Source: Terracoccus sp. 273MFTsu3.1
GTDB taxonomy: Bacteria > Actinomycetota > Actinomycetes > Actinomycetales > Dermatophilaceae
Reading direction: 5' to 3'
Length of the DNA stretch: 64,000 nucleotides
Assembly: GCF_000383675.1 (NCBI RefSeq)
Contig: NZ_KB911825.1
Span: 1 to 64,000 of the forward strand
Shown: positions 17,731 through 28,816 of the stretch, one piece after another
Numbering within the stretch: position 1 is the first letter of the stretch
How the letters are laid out: each line of letters opens with the position of its first letter
Program-made: the position numbers and the translations under genes
Notes under the pieces: model-generated
The model's input: only the letters and a program-made list of their open reading frames with translations
Database searches by the model: none
Told to the model about the DNA's origin: nothing

Positions 17731-18819
17731 ATGACAGGCATCCCCGGCTTCTGGGCCGTGATCCCCGCCGGCGGCTCGGGCACCCGGCTGTGGCCCATCT
17801 CGCGCCGCAGCTCGCCGAAGTTCCTGCACGACCTGACCGGGTCCGGGCAGTCGCTCCTGCGGGCCACGTGGGACCGCCTCGAGCCGCTCGTCGACGACCG
17901 GATCCTCGTCGTCACCGGGGTCGCCCACGAGGAGGCTGTGCGTCGCCAGCTCCCGATGCTCGGCTACGACGCCGTCATCGGCGAGCCGTCGCCCCGGGAC
18001 TCGATGCCCGCCATCGGCCTCGCCGCCGCCGTCCTCGAGCGACGCGACCCCGAGGCAGTGCTCGGCTCGTTCGCCGCCGACCACGTCATCACCGAGCCCG
18101 ACAACTTCCAGCGGGCCGTCGCCGAGGCGGTCGTCCTCGCCCGGCGCGGCGAGCTCGTCACCATCGGCATCGAGCCGACCGAGCCGGCCACCGGCTTCGG
18201 CTACATCCGGCTCGGCGCGCCGCTCGACGTCGTCGGCGCCCCGAGCGCACACCGCGTCGACGAATTCGTCGAGAAGCCGAACCTCGAGACCGCGACCCGC
18301 TACCTCGAGAGCGGCGAGTACCGCTGGAACGCAGGCATGTTCGTCGTCGGCGCGACCACCCTGCTCGAGCTGCTCGCGGAGAACCACGCCGAGATGGTCG
18401 ACCACCTGCGCACCATCGCCGCGGACCCCCGCCGCATGCGGGACCTGTGGCCGTCGCTCCAGAAGATCGCCATCGACCACGCCGTCGCCGAGCCTGCCGC
18501 CGCCGCGGGCCGCGTCGCCGTCGTGCCCGCGGCCCTCGGCTGGGACGACGTGGGCGACTTCAACTCGCTCACTAAGCTCGTCGCCGAGTCGAGCGACATG
18601 CCGGGCATCACCGCCATCGGCCCGGCCGACGACATCATCAGCATCGACTCGACCGCCACGGTGGCGGCAGGGGGACGGATCGTCGCGCTCATCGGCGTCG
18701 ACGACATCGTCGTCATCGACACGCAGGACGCCCTGCTCATCACCCGACCGGACCGCGCCCAGGAGGTCAAGAAGGTCGTCGAGACCCTGGCCGCCCGGGG
18801 CCGCACCGAGCTGCTCTGA
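17731..18819 (+). CDS. manC: mannose-1-phosphate guanylyltransferase
   Basis: Nucleotidyltransferase (362 aa) that makes GDP-mannose from mannose-1-P and GTP. The pyrophosphorylase signature IPAGGSGTRLWPISR is at 11-25, with PKFL just after it. Further family motifs are FAADHVI, VEKPNLETA, YRWNAGMFV and GWDDVGDFN. It is the short form without the C-terminal phosphomannose-isomerase domain. GDP-mannose would feed the mannosyltransferase-like GT4 enzymes in this window as well as lipoglycans such as PIMs. Start ATG 17731 lies 7 nt after a -10 element. Confidence 0.93.
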   Translation: MTGIPGFWAVIPAGGSGTRLWPISRRSSPKFLHDLTGSGQSLLRATWDRLEPLVDDRILVVTGVAHEEAVRRQLPMLGYDAVIGEPSPRDSMPAIGLAAAVLERRDPEAVLGSFAADHVITEPDNFQRAVAEAVVLARRGELVTIGIEPTEPATGFGYIRLGAPLDVVGAPSAHRVDEFVEKPNLETATRYLESGEYRWNAGMFVVGATTLLELLAENHAEMVDHLRTIAADPRRMRDLWPSLQKIAIDHAVAEPAAAAGRVAVVPAALGWDDVGDFNSLTKLVAESSDMPGITAIGPADDIISIDSTATVAAGGRIVALIGVDDIVVIDTQDALLITRPDRAQEVKKVVETLAARGRTELL

Positions 18820-18832
18820 GATCGGCCGAGCC

Positions 18833-20422
18833 GTGACGAGCGCCCCGCAGACGTCCGTCACGGCGCCGGCCGCGTCCGGGAGGGAGGGCTCCCCCACCTC
18901 CGCGGCCTCGGCGGCCTCGGTGCGCGTCGTCACCGTCGTGGCGATCGTGCTCGCGTGGGTCGTCACGCTGCCGCGACTGGTGCCAAGCACGTTCGGCGAC
19001 CACGGCACCTACGTCTCGGTGGCCGAGCGACTCCTCGCCGGCGACCGTCTCTACGTCGACGTCTGGGACAACAAGGACCCCCTCTTCTACTACGCCCTCG
19101 CCCTCGGTCGCCTCGTGTCACCGCTCGCCGACGTGGCGCTCGAGGTGCTCTGGGTCCTGGGCGCGGGCCTCTCGGTGCTCGTGCTCGCCCGCTCGGCGGG
19201 CGCGAACCGTGGCCTCGCTCTCGTCGCAGGTCTCGGCGCGACACCGCTGCTGCTGACCGGGCCCCCCTACGAGAGCGGGATGACGCACCTCCCCGGCCTC
19301 GCACTCCTCCTCGCGTCCGTCGCGTGCGCCGTACGGTCCCGCTGGGTCGCAGCCGGGGTGCTCGTCGGCCTCCTGCTGCTCACGAAGCTCATCCTCGCCC
19401 CGGTCGTCGCCGGGGCCCTGCTCGTCGTCGCCCTCCACCGGAGGCCGACGGGTGGGCTAGCCGGGCTGGCCCGGGCTGCGGCCGGGGCCAGCGCGCTGCT
19501 CGCCGTGGGCCTCGGCGCGATGTGGCTTCGCGGCGAGCTGCCCGGATGGGTCGAGAACTTCAGGCTCAACGCGGACTACGCCGAGGGCGAGCTCGCTGCG
19601 TCGCAGTACGGCCCCGTCATCGGCCACCTCCTGCGCGCCTTTCCCGAGGACGGGCGAGGAGCCGGCACGGTCACCATCGCGACGCTCGTCGTCGTGCTGC
19701 TCGCGATCCCGCGCTCGTGGCGACGCCCGCGACCGGATGACGGCCCCGTGATCGGAGCGGCCACGACCACGCCCCGGGACCCGGCCACACCGGCACCGAA
19801 CATCTCCGCCGCGGTCCTCTGGGACCTCGTCGTGGTGTCGCTGACCCTCGGCCTCGTCGTCATCGCGGCCACCGCCACGTGGCCACATCACGCCCAGACC
19901 CTCTCTGCCCCAGGGGGTTTCGCGGTCGCCCTCGTGGCGACCCGTCTCTCCGGCATGGCCGTGGGCTGGCGGGCGCCCCTCGTCGTCCTGCTCACGGGCT
20001 ACCTCACGGCCGGGGCTCTCCACCCGTACTTCAGCCTCACCACCGCCCGCACCGTCCCCGCGAACGTCCAGCTGCTCCAACGGGAGTCCCCGGACAGCGT
20101 CGTCCTCGACTCCCTGGCCGGGGTGAGGACGTACGCCCGCGCCGGGGCCAACGACGCCACCGCCCACGCCGTGGGCCTGCGCGGGCTCGAGCTCGTGTGT
20201 CCCCGCTTCCACCAGTACTCCCTCGAGCCGGCCGCGATCCTCGACCTGACCGCTGCCTGCCTCCCCCGGGCCGACGCGGTCATCGTCGACGACACCGTGC
20301 GGCCCGAGGCGGGCGAGCCCGACTGGAACGCCTACGTGGCGCGCGTCCGGGCCCTCGTGGCCACCGGCTACGACTGCGTGCGGACCACAGGCTCCCAGGT
20401 CTGCGTTCGCCGCAGCCCCTGA
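18833..20422 (+). CDS. polytopic membrane protein, probable GT-C-fold glycosyltransferase
   Basis: Integral membrane protein (529 aa) with about ten transmembrane segments. After the first helix comes an acidic loop, FGDHGTYVSVAERLLAG ... YVDVWDNKDPLFYY, with the Asp residues expected in the first extracytoplasmic loop of polyprenyl-phosphate-sugar-dependent GT-C enzymes (PMT/DUF2029-like). A soluble C-terminal part of about 120 residues follows. Its position 13 bp after manC fits use of mannose-derived lipid donors. I do not recognise a specific family member; acceptor and sugar are unknown. GTG start at 18833. Confidence 0.65.
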   Translation: MTSAPQTSVTAPAASGREGSPTSAASAASVRVVTVVAIVLAWVVTLPRLVPSTFGDHGTYVSVAERLLAGDRLYVDVWDNKDPLFYYALALGRLVSPLADVALEVLWVLGAGLSVLVLARSAGANRGLALVAGLGATPLLLTGPPYESGMTHLPGLALLLASVACAVRSRWVAAGVLVGLLLLTKLILAPVVAGALLVVALHRRPTGGLAGLARAAAGASALLAVGLGAMWLRGELPGWVENFRLNADYAEGELAASQYGPVIGHLLRAFPEDGRGAGTVTIATLVVVLLAIPRSWRRPRPDDGPVIGAATTTPRDPATPAPNISAAVLWDLVVVSLTLGLVVIAATATWPHHAQTLSAPGGFAVALVATRLSGMAVGWRAPLVVLLTGYLTAGALHPYFSLTTARTVPANVQLLQRESPDSVVLDSLAGVRTYARAGANDATAHAVGLRGLELVCPRFHQYSLEPAAILDLTAACLPRADAVIVDDTVRPEAGEPDWNAYVARVRALVATGYDCVRTTGSQVCVRRSP

Positions 20423-20479
20423 GCAGCGCCGTTCCCGGGTTCCGCGCCGCACCGGCCGCCACGGGTCGACAGTGGTGGC

Positions 20480-21280
20480 ATGAGCTCGATGCTGCCCGAG
20501 GAGGGCGAACACCTCACCACCGGCTGGGAGGACGACCTCCCGCCGACCGACTCGCTCGTGCGCCAGGCGGTCCTCGCGCACGTCTCGTGGGCGCGCGCGC
20601 TCACCGCAGCCGCGCGCGGGACCTTCTCCGAGGGTCCGAGCTGGTGCGCCGGTCGGGGCGGTGGCTCCTCGGCCCTGCTCAACTGGGCGATCGTCACGAG
20701 CCCGCCGCGCGACTGGGCACTGACCGTGGAAGCCATCTCGGCGGCATACGCGGCTGGGGTCTCGGCGATCGTCATCAGCCCGTTCCCGACGCCCGACCTC
20801 ACCAGCCACGGTCTGGCTCTCGTCGGCCACCCGCCGCTCATGTCCCGGCCCACCACGACCGACACCTCGGCGTCGACCTCGCTCGACGTCCGTGAGGCCA
20901 CGACCGAGCAGCACCTGCAGGACGCCGAGCGGGTGCTCGTCGAGGGGTACCCGATGCCCGACATGGCCGGGCTGCCGCCCGGTCACCTCTACCGGCCCGA
21001 CGTCGTCGCCGGGCCCACGAAGGTCTTCGTCGGCTACGACGGCGACACCCCGGTCGCGACCTCCGCGGCCCACTCGGCTGCCGGCGTCACCGTCGTCGAG
21101 AACGTCGCGGTGCTCGCCGGCGCCCGCGGCAAGGGCGCCGGCGCTGTGCTCACGTGGGCGGCGACGTCGGCATGGCCCGAGCAGGGTGCCGTGCTCATCG
21201 CGAGCGACGACGGCCAGCCCGTCTACGAGCGTCTCGGCTACCAGCGGATCGAGCGCTGGACCTGCTGGCTGCGCCCCTGA
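20480..21280 (+). CDS. GNAT-family N-acetyltransferase
   Basis: A 266-aa protein whose C-terminal half (about 140-265) is a GNAT acetyltransferase domain: VFVGYDGDTPVATSAA strand, VENVAVLAGARGKGAG with the acetyl-CoA pyrophosphate loop (RGKGAG), and the terminal VYERLGYQRIERWTCW strand. The N-terminal half, with SWCAGRGGGSSALLNWAIV, resembles the degenerate GNAT-like half of double-GNAT proteins. Substrate unknown. The neighbours do not suggest a pathway. Confidence 0.75.
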   Translation: MSSMLPEEGEHLTTGWEDDLPPTDSLVRQAVLAHVSWARALTAAARGTFSEGPSWCAGRGGGSSALLNWAIVTSPPRDWALTVEAISAAYAAGVSAIVISPFPTPDLTSHGLALVGHPPLMSRPTTTDTSASTSLDVREATTEQHLQDAERVLVEGYPMPDMAGLPPGHLYRPDVVAGPTKVFVGYDGDTPVATSAAHSAAGVTVVENVAVLAGARGKGAGAVLTWAATSAWPEQGAVLIASDDGQPVYERLGYQRIERWTCWLRP

Positions 21281-21288
21281 CCGTCGAG

Positions 21289-21304
21289 CGAGGACGTATG
21301 CCGT
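21289..21304 (-). repeat. ACGGCATACG-type motif inside a hairpin at a convergent junction
   Basis: On the minus strand this reads ACGGCATACGTCCTCG, one base different from the copies at 11606 and 23566. The local sequence GGACG-TATGC-CGTCC forms a small inverted repeat between the convergent GNAT and SDR stop codons and may act as a bidirectional terminator. Confidence 0.75.
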
Positions 21305-21313
21305 CCGGCCCGC

Positions 21314-22282
21314 TCAGGCCTCCGTCGCGGGCACCCCGGTCGCCTCGCGGACGAGCTCCCAGAGCCGCTCGACCTGCTCCGGCGTCTCGACCCCGACCGG
21401 CGCGTAGTGCGTCGCGCGCCGTCGCCGGTCGTGCCAGAACCCTCCGGTGCCGATCGCGTCGGCGGTGGCCGTGAGCCACACCGCGGTGTCGGCCCCGGCG
21501 TCGGCGTCACGCAGCAACGGCCCTGTGAGCGCGGCGAAACGAGGGAGCGAGTCGGTGACTCCCGGGGTGTCGGCCCATCCCGGGTGCATCGAGTGGACCC
21601 GGATGTCGTCGGACGCGAGGTCGCGCGCCCACAGCTCGGTGAGGACCAGCTGCATGCGCTTGGTCCGGGCGTACGCCGTGACACCGGAGTAGTCGCCCGA
21701 GGCGTACTCCCAGTCGTCGACGTCGAGCCGCTGCCCGTAGGCGCCACCGGACGTCACGAGCACGACCCTCCCGCCGGAGAGCGCCTCTCGGAGACCGTAG
21801 GTGAGCACGTGCGGGCCGAGCACGTGGGTGGCGAGGGTCAGCTCGTGGCCCTCCGGCGTGACGGTGCGCGCCGGCGGCATGACGCCGGCGTTGTGGACGA
21901 CGGCGTGCAGCCGGGGCACCTCTGCGACGAAGCGGCGCGCGAACTCCGCAGTGGCGGCGAGGTCGCTGACGTCGGCGACGTGGGCCGTCACCTCGGCGAG
22001 GGGCTGCTCGTCGAGCAGCCGCGAGCGGGCGTCGTCGAGACGGGAGGCGTCGCGGCCGGTGATGTGCACGACGGCGCCCAGGTGCGCGAGACCTCGGGCC
22101 GTCGCCAGGCCGAGGCCACCGCTGGCGCCGGTCACGAGGACGTGCCGCCCGACGAGCGCCCCGGGCACCGGGTCGTGGGGCCACCAGGCACGGCGCACGG
22201 CGGGCCCGATCTTCGTGTAGCCGAGGACCAGGGACTTGTCCATGGCCCAGTCGAGGGCCGCGGCCGCTGCGTGGAGCACCAT
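21314..22282 (-). CDS. SDR-family oxidoreductase
   Basis: Classical short-chain dehydrogenase/reductase (322 aa), close in layout to DHRS12/retinol-dehydrogenase-like members. The NAD(P)-binding TGASGGLG is at about 51-58, NAG in VVHNAGVMPP, catalytic Ser in LVTSGGAYG and the YxxxK motif as YARTK (Tyr about 203). An N-terminal extension of about 45 residues precedes the Rossmann fold. The start ATG 22282 is 6 nt from a TAGGGT (22289-22294, minus strand), so the transcript is probably leaderless. Substrate not predictable. Confidence 0.85.
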   Translation of the reverse strand: MVLHAAAAALDWAMDKSLVLGYTKIGPAVRRAWWPHDPVPGALVGRHVLVTGASGGLGLATARGLAHLGAVVHITGRDASRLDDARSRLLDEQPLAEVTAHVADVSDLAATAEFARRFVAEVPRLHAVVHNAGVMPPARTVTPEGHELTLATHVLGPHVLTYGLREALSGGRVVLVTSGGAYGQRLDVDDWEYASGDYSGVTAYARTKRMQLVLTELWARDLASDDIRVHSMHPGWADTPGVTDSLPRFAALTGPLLRDADAGADTAVWLTATADAIGTGGFWHDRRRRATHYAPVGVETPEQVERLWELVREATGVPATEA

Positions 22283-22382
22283 GGCCCCACCCTAGGTGCG
22301 CGCACGAGGTCGTCACCGAGGTGTCACCGCACACACCCCGGGAGGTCGCCCGCGACCGGCGCGCACTCGGGACCGTGGAACC

Positions 22383-23561
22383 GTGCGCGTCGCCATCGTC
22401 ACCGAGTCCTTCCTCCCGACCGTCAACGGCGTCACGACGAGCGTCTGTCGCGTCGTCGAGGAGCTGCGCCGCCGCGGCGACGACGTCGTCGTCATCGCGC
22501 CGCGGACCCGTGAGGACTGGCCGGACGTCTTCTGCGGGACGCCCGTCCACCGGGTCGCCTCCGTCCCGGTGCGCCAGTTCGACGTCGGTCTGCCGACGCC
22601 GGAGATCGAACGGGTGCTCGAGGGCTTCGCGCCCGACGTCGTCCACGTCGCCAGCCCGTTCGTCCTCGGTGCGCGCGGGCTCGCCTCGGCCCGCCGGCTC
22701 GACCTGCCGACGGTCGCCGTCTTCCAGACCGACGTGGCCGCGTACGTCCGACAGCACAGCCCCGGGCCGGCCGGGGCGGCAGCCGCCGCGACGACGTGGC
22801 GCTGGATCCGCCGCATCCACGGCTGGGCCGACCTCACCCTCGCTCCTTCGTCGGCGGCGCTGACCGACCTCCGGGCCCAGGCCGTGCCACGGACCGCCTT
22901 GTGGGGACGCGGCGTCGACGCCAGCCTCTTCAACCCCACGTGGCGACTCGACGCCCTGACCCGGGCCCTGCGCCGGGAGCTCGCCCCGGCCGGCGAGCAG
23001 CTCGTCGGCTACGTCGGGCGCCTCGCCCCCGAGAAGGAGGTCGAGCGCCTCGCCGAGCTCGCCGACCTCCCGAGGACCCGTCTCGTCGTCGTGGGCGACG
23101 GTCCCTCGCGACGCGCGCTGGGCGCCCTCCTCGCGGAGGCCGTGGCCGCCTCGTCGGGCCGGCCGAACCGGACGCCCGTCCTTCTCGGGCCCCGCCACGG
23201 TGACGACCTCGCCCGGGCCTATGCCTGCCTCGACCTCTTCGTCCACACCGGGACCGCCGAGACGTTCGGGCAGACGATCCAGGAGGCCTGCGCGACCGGC
23301 CTGCCCGTCGTCGCGCCGCGCCGGGGCGGCCCGGTCGACCTCGTCACGGACGGCGACAACGGCTACCTCTTCGACCCGGACCGGACGGGCGACCTACGCG
23401 CGCAGGCGAGTCGGGTGCTCGACTCCCCCGGCCACGCCGCCGACCTGGGACGGCGTGGACGGACGCGGGTCCGGGCCCGGTCGTGGTCCGCCCTCGTCGC
23501 GAGCCTCGCCGGACACTACGGCCAGGTCGTCCGGGACCGTCGCGCCGGGCGCGCGGCCTGA
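22383..23561 (+). CDS. GT4 glycosyltransferase, mannosyltransferase-like (MgtA/PimB-type)
   Basis: GT-B glycosyltransferase (392 aa). The start VAIVTESFLPTVNGVTTSV and the donor site ETFGQTIQEACATGLPVVAP (EX7E, Glu about 291 and 299) match actinobacterial GDP-mannose-dependent alpha-mannosyltransferases of the MgtA (Rv0557) type, which act on glycolipid acceptors at the membrane. The GTG at 22383 gives the conserved N-terminal beta strand; the gene is divergent from the SDR gene. Assignment to mannose is by resemblance and by the presence of manC nearby. Confidence 0.82.
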   Translation: MRVAIVTESFLPTVNGVTTSVCRVVEELRRRGDDVVVIAPRTREDWPDVFCGTPVHRVASVPVRQFDVGLPTPEIERVLEGFAPDVVHVASPFVLGARGLASARRLDLPTVAVFQTDVAAYVRQHSPGPAGAAAAATTWRWIRRIHGWADLTLAPSSAALTDLRAQAVPRTALWGRGVDASLFNPTWRLDALTRALRRELAPAGEQLVGYVGRLAPEKEVERLAELADLPRTRLVVVGDGPSRRALGALLAEAVAASSGRPNRTPVLLGPRHGDDLARAYACLDLFVHTGTAETFGQTIQEACATGLPVVAPRRGGPVDLVTDGDNGYLFDPDRTGDLRAQASRVLDSPGHAADLGRRGRTRVRARSWSALVASLAGHYGQVVRDRRAGRAA

Positions 23562-23565
23562 GCGG

Positions 23566-23596
23566 ACGGCATACGCCCTCGCTGTCGAGGGTTCTT
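23566..23596 (+). terminator. ACGGCATACG motif followed by a terminator hairpin
   Basis: The copy ACGGCATACGCCCTCG (23566-23581) directly abuts a hairpin CCCTCG-CTGT-CGAGGG (23576-23591) followed by TTCTT. It sits a few bases after the GT4 stop codon and likely ends that transcript before the sdh operon begins. Confidence 0.65.
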
Positions 23597-23660
23597 GTCG
23601 TGATTGTCACACCGAGCCGTTTACCAGCGGGTAGGAATTCGGGTGCGGAAACCGCGGCGA

Positions 23661-23666
23661 TAGGGT
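23661..23666 (+). promoter_or_regulatory. -10 element for the sdh operon
   Basis: TAGGGT ends 7 nt before GTG 23674, giving a leaderless sdhC transcript. A small palindrome GTGATTGTCAC (23600-23610) lies 50 bp upstream and could be a regulator site; no -35 match is convincing. Confidence 0.45.
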
Positions 23667-23673
23667 GCGGGAC

Positions 23674-24396
23674 GTGGCCACCAACACTCTCCCAGCGACG
23701 GGAACTCCTCGACCTGCGTCGGCACGCCGCACCACCGTGTTCATGAAGCTGCTCATGGCCCTCTCGGGCGCGCTCTTCGTGTTCTACGTGCTGGTGCACA
23801 TGTACGGCAACCTCAAGATCTTCGGCGGTGTCGAGGCGTTCGACGAGTACGCCTTGCACCTGCGCACGCTGCTGACGCCGATCCTGCCGTTCGGCGGGTT
23901 CCTCTGGCTCTTCCGCGCCCTGCTCGTCGTCGCGCTCGTCGCGCACGCGTACTCCGCGTTCTACCTGTGGAGCAGGGCCCGCGGCGCCCGCACGAACCGC
24001 TACGTGGCCAAGGCGGCCGCGAAGGCGACCGTCAAGAGCAAGATGATGCGCTGGGGTGGGGTGGCGCTGCTCCTCTTCCTCGTCTGGCACCTGCTCCAGT
24101 TCACGATCCTCAAGTTCAACGTCGGTCCCGACGCCGCCGGCGACAGCGCCGGCAAGCTCGTCATCTCGAGCTTCCAGGTCTGGTGGGTCGTCGTCATCTA
24201 CCTGCTCGCGCTCGTCGCGCTGGGCATGCACCTGTGGCACGGCGTGTGGAGCGCGTCGCAGACCCTCGGCTGGACCAACAACGCGAAGTCGCGCCGGACC
24301 GCCAAGGCGACCGCCACCGTCATCGCGCTCGTGACCGCCGTGGGCTTCGCGCTCCCGCCGCTCGCCATCCTGTTCGGAATCGTCAAGGGGAACTGA
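23674..24396 (+). CDS. sdhC: succinate dehydrogenase cytochrome b subunit
   Basis: Membrane anchor subunit (240 aa) of the B. subtilis-like succinate:quinone oxidoreductase, with five transmembrane segments and di-heme-type His residues (for example in LVHMYGNLK, AHAYSAFY, LVWHLLQF and GMHLWHGVWS). It passes electrons from SdhB to menaquinone. A single fused anchor subunit with sdhA and sdhB directly following is the normal actinobacterial order. The start may be GTG 23674 or GTG 23665; the former fits the promoter spacing. Confidence 0.93.
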   Translation: MATNTLPATGTPRPASARRTTVFMKLLMALSGALFVFYVLVHMYGNLKIFGGVEAFDEYALHLRTLLTPILPFGGFLWLFRALLVVALVAHAYSAFYLWSRARGARTNRYVAKAAAKATVKSKMMRWGGVALLLFLVWHLLQFTILKFNVGPDAAGDSAGKLVISSFQVWWVVVIYLLALVALGMHLWHGVWSASQTLGWTNNAKSRRTAKATATVIALVTAVGFALPPLAILFGIVKGN

Positions 24397-24399
24397 TCC

Positions 24400-26429
<2,030 letters not shown>

Positions 26430-26433
<4 letters not shown>

Positions 26434-27173
26434 ATCTGACTCTCAAGATCTGGCGCCAGTCGGGGCCCAAGGCCAAGGGCGAGATGGTGACCTACCCGGT
26501 CACCGACATCTCCGAGGACATGTCGTTCCTCGAGATGCTCGACGTGCTCAACGAGCAGCTCAACGCTCGCGGCGAGGAGCCGATCGCCTTCGACTCCGAC
26601 TGCCGCGAGGGCATCTGCGGCATGTGCGGCCTCATGATCTCCGGCAAGGCCCACGGCCCCGAGGTCACGACGACCTGCCAGCTGCACATGCGCAGCTTCT
26701 CCGACGGCGACGAGATCACCATCGAGCCGTGGCGCGCCGACGCGTTCCCGGTCATCAAGGACCTCGTCGTCGACCGCGGCAGCTTCGACCGCATCATCCA
26801 GGCCGGCGGCTTCATCAGCGCCAACACCGGCTCGGCCCCCGAGGCCCACTCGGTGCCGGTGCCCAAGCCCAAGGCCGACCGCGCCTTCATGGCGGCGGCC
26901 TGCATCGGCTGCGGTGCCTGCGTCGCGGCCTGCCCGAACGCGTCCGGCATGCTCTTCATGGGCGCCAAGATCACCCACCTCGGCGAGCTCCCCCAGGGCC
27001 AGCCGGAGCGCGACGCCCGTGTCGTCAGCATGGTGACCCAGCACGACCTCGAGGGCTTCGGCGGCTGCACGAACATCGGCGAGTGCTCGTCGGCCTGCCC
27101 CAAGGAGATCCCGCTCGACGTCATCAACCAGCTCAACAAGGACCTGCGCGGCGCCCTGATGCGCGGCGAGTGA
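26430..27173 (+). CDS. sdhB: succinate dehydrogenase iron-sulfur subunit
   Basis: Electron-transfer subunit (247 aa). The N-terminal [2Fe-2S] ligands are CREGICGMC (C58, C63, C66) plus C83 in TTTCQLH. The C-terminal cluster ligands are [12 protein letters not shown] and [12 protein letters not shown], for the [4Fe-4S] and [3Fe-4S] centres. The GTG start at 26430 overlaps the sdhA stop, which gives the expected short N-terminus (NLTLKIWRQ). Last gene of the sdhCAB operon; a terminator follows. Confidence 0.96.
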
Positions 27174-27205
27174 GGCGCGACGCGCCCACCGCAGGACCCC
27201 CGACG

Positions 27206-27232
27206 ACCCGCCCCGGAGCATCCGGGGCGGGT
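27206..27232 (+). terminator. rho-independent terminator of the sdh operon
   Basis: ACCCGCCCCGG and CCGGGGCGGGT form a perfect 11-bp stem with a 5-nt loop (AGCAT), followed by TAGTCTTT. It lies 33 bp after the sdhB stop. Confidence 0.85.
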
Positions 27233-27247
27233 TAGTCTTTCCCGGCG

Positions 27248-28804
27248 ATGACGCCCAGAGACCCGGCCCGACATCGCCCGTGGACGGTCCCCGTCGCGGG
27301 CGCGGCGCTCAGCGCGCTCGGACTCGGGCTCGCCCTGACGACGGCGTATGCCGTCCCGCCGGCTTCCGTGACGCCCCTCCCCCGCGTCGCACCCGCGGCA
27401 GCACCCGTCGCCGCACCGACGTGTGCTCCGTGGCAGACGCGTCAGGCCGTCCCGGTGGGGGTCACGCTGACGCCGAGGGTCTTCCCCACCGACGAGCCCG
27501 CTGCTCGGGCGTCGACCGCGCGACCCTCCGTGACGAGCTCTGCGACGACCTCTGCGACGAGCCCCGCGACGGCGCAGGCTCCGGTGCCGGTCCCGCGACC
27601 GACCGGCTCGACGACGCCGGCCAAGCCGCCGAAGGTCCGCGTCGTGTGCCGCAACGCACCACCCACCCCCTTCGCCCACCCCGCGTGGAAGCCCGAGACG
27701 GTCGTCGGCGGCTCGCGCCTGGCCGAGTCCGGGGTCGTCGTCGACCGGCCGGCCTCCGTGCCGGCGCCGCCCGAGGTCTACGACGTCTCGTACGTCGTGG
27801 CCGACCTCGACACCGGCGAGGTCCTCGCGGCCAAGTCGCCGCACGCGTGGCTGCGCCCGGCCAGCACCCTCAAGACCCTCACCGCCCTGACGCTGATGCC
27901 ACGCCTCGACCCACGACGGGTCGTCGTCGCCGGCCAGGACGCCCAGGACGCGGCCGGGTCACGCGTCGGCATCCTCGCCGGCAACCGCTACCCCGTCTCG
28001 AGCCTCTTCGACGCCATGCTGATGTTCTCGGCCAACGACGCCGTCTACGCGCTCGCCGACGCCGCAGGCGGCTACGCGGCCACGGTGGAGCTGATGAACG
28101 TCACGGCCCGTGAGGTCGGGGCCCACGACACCCTCACCGTCGACCCGAGCGGTCTCGACGACGGCGCCCAGCGGTCGAGCGCCTACGACCTGGCGCTCAT
28201 CGGGCGCGACGCCATGCGCCTGCCGGCCTTCCGCGCCACGATCACCAAGCGCGACAGCGTCTTCCCCGGTGGGAAGGACAAGCACGGAAAGGTGTGGCCC
28301 GCCTTCCACGTCTACAACATCAACGAGCTGCTGCGGCACTACCCCGGCGCCGTGGGCATCAAACCCGGTCGCACCGACCGCGCGCAGCACACCTTCATCG
28401 GGGCGGCGACCCGCGGCGGTCGCACCCTCGTCGTGGCGCAGATGGGCAGCATCACCGGCTCGTGGAAGCCGACGGCGGCCCTGCTCGACTGGGGCTTCGC
28501 CAACGCCGACCGGGTCACGCCCGTCGGGCGCCTCGTCGAGCCCGGCGAGGCCGCTGCACCCGCCGCCGCACCCGAGCTGCCGGTGCTGCCCAGCGACGGC
28601 GCGACCGGCACCGGCGTCGGCTCCGGGACCCTGCCGGGCACCTGGGCAGGGACCGGGACCCCGGCGCCGGTCGCGGCCCCGGCGAGCGAGACGACGGCAT
28701 CCGACCGCACGAGGTCGCTCGTCGTGCTCGCCGCGGCCGGTGTCGTGGTGACCATCGGCGTCGTGCTCCTCGCGTTCGCCCGCCGCCGACGTCGCACGGC
28801 GTGA
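27248..28804 (+). CDS. D-alanyl-D-alanine carboxypeptidase-like (S11) protein, membrane anchored
   Basis: A 518-aa S11-family penicillin-binding protein homologue. An N-terminal hydrophobic segment (about 17-35) and a C-terminal transmembrane helix followed by RRRRR (about 486-516) flank the extracellular domain. The SxxK motif is STLK (S206, K209) and SxN is SAN (S261-N263). The third motif, normally KTG, reads K372-P373-G374 (GIKPGRTD), so the Thr is missing. A Pro/Ala/Thr-rich linker of about 100 residues precedes the domain. Expected to trim peptidoglycan stem peptides, but activity may be altered by the KPG change. Confidence 0.82.
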   Translation: MTPRDPARHRPWTVPVAGAALSALGLGLALTTAYAVPPASVTPLPRVAPAAAPVAAPTCAPWQTRQAVPVGVTLTPRVFPTDEPAARASTARPSVTSSATTSATSPATAQAPVPVPRPTGSTTPAKPPKVRVVCRNAPPTPFAHPAWKPETVVGGSRLAESGVVVDRPASVPAPPEVYDVSYVVADLDTGEVLAAKSPHAWLRPASTLKTLTALTLMPRLDPRRVVVAGQDAQDAAGSRVGILAGNRYPVSSLFDAMLMFSANDAVYALADAAGGYAATVELMNVTAREVGAHDTLTVDPSGLDDGAQRSSAYDLALIGRDAMRLPAFRATITKRDSVFPGGKDKHGKVWPAFHVYNINELLRHYPGAVGIKPGRTDRAQHTFIGAATRGGRTLVVAQMGSITGSWKPTAALLDWGFANADRVTPVGRLVEPGEAAAPAAAPELPVLPSDGATGTGVGSGTLPGTWAGTGTPAPVAAPASETTASDRTRSLVVLAAAGVVVTIGVVLLAFARRRRRTA

Positions 28805-28816
28805 GACGCTGACCCC

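Noticed and set aside
23600-23610. CRP/GlxR-type operator GTGATTGTCAC upstream of sdhC
   Set aside because: The half-sites are separated by 3 bp instead of the 6 expected for the CRP/GlxR consensus, so I mention it only as a small palindrome.
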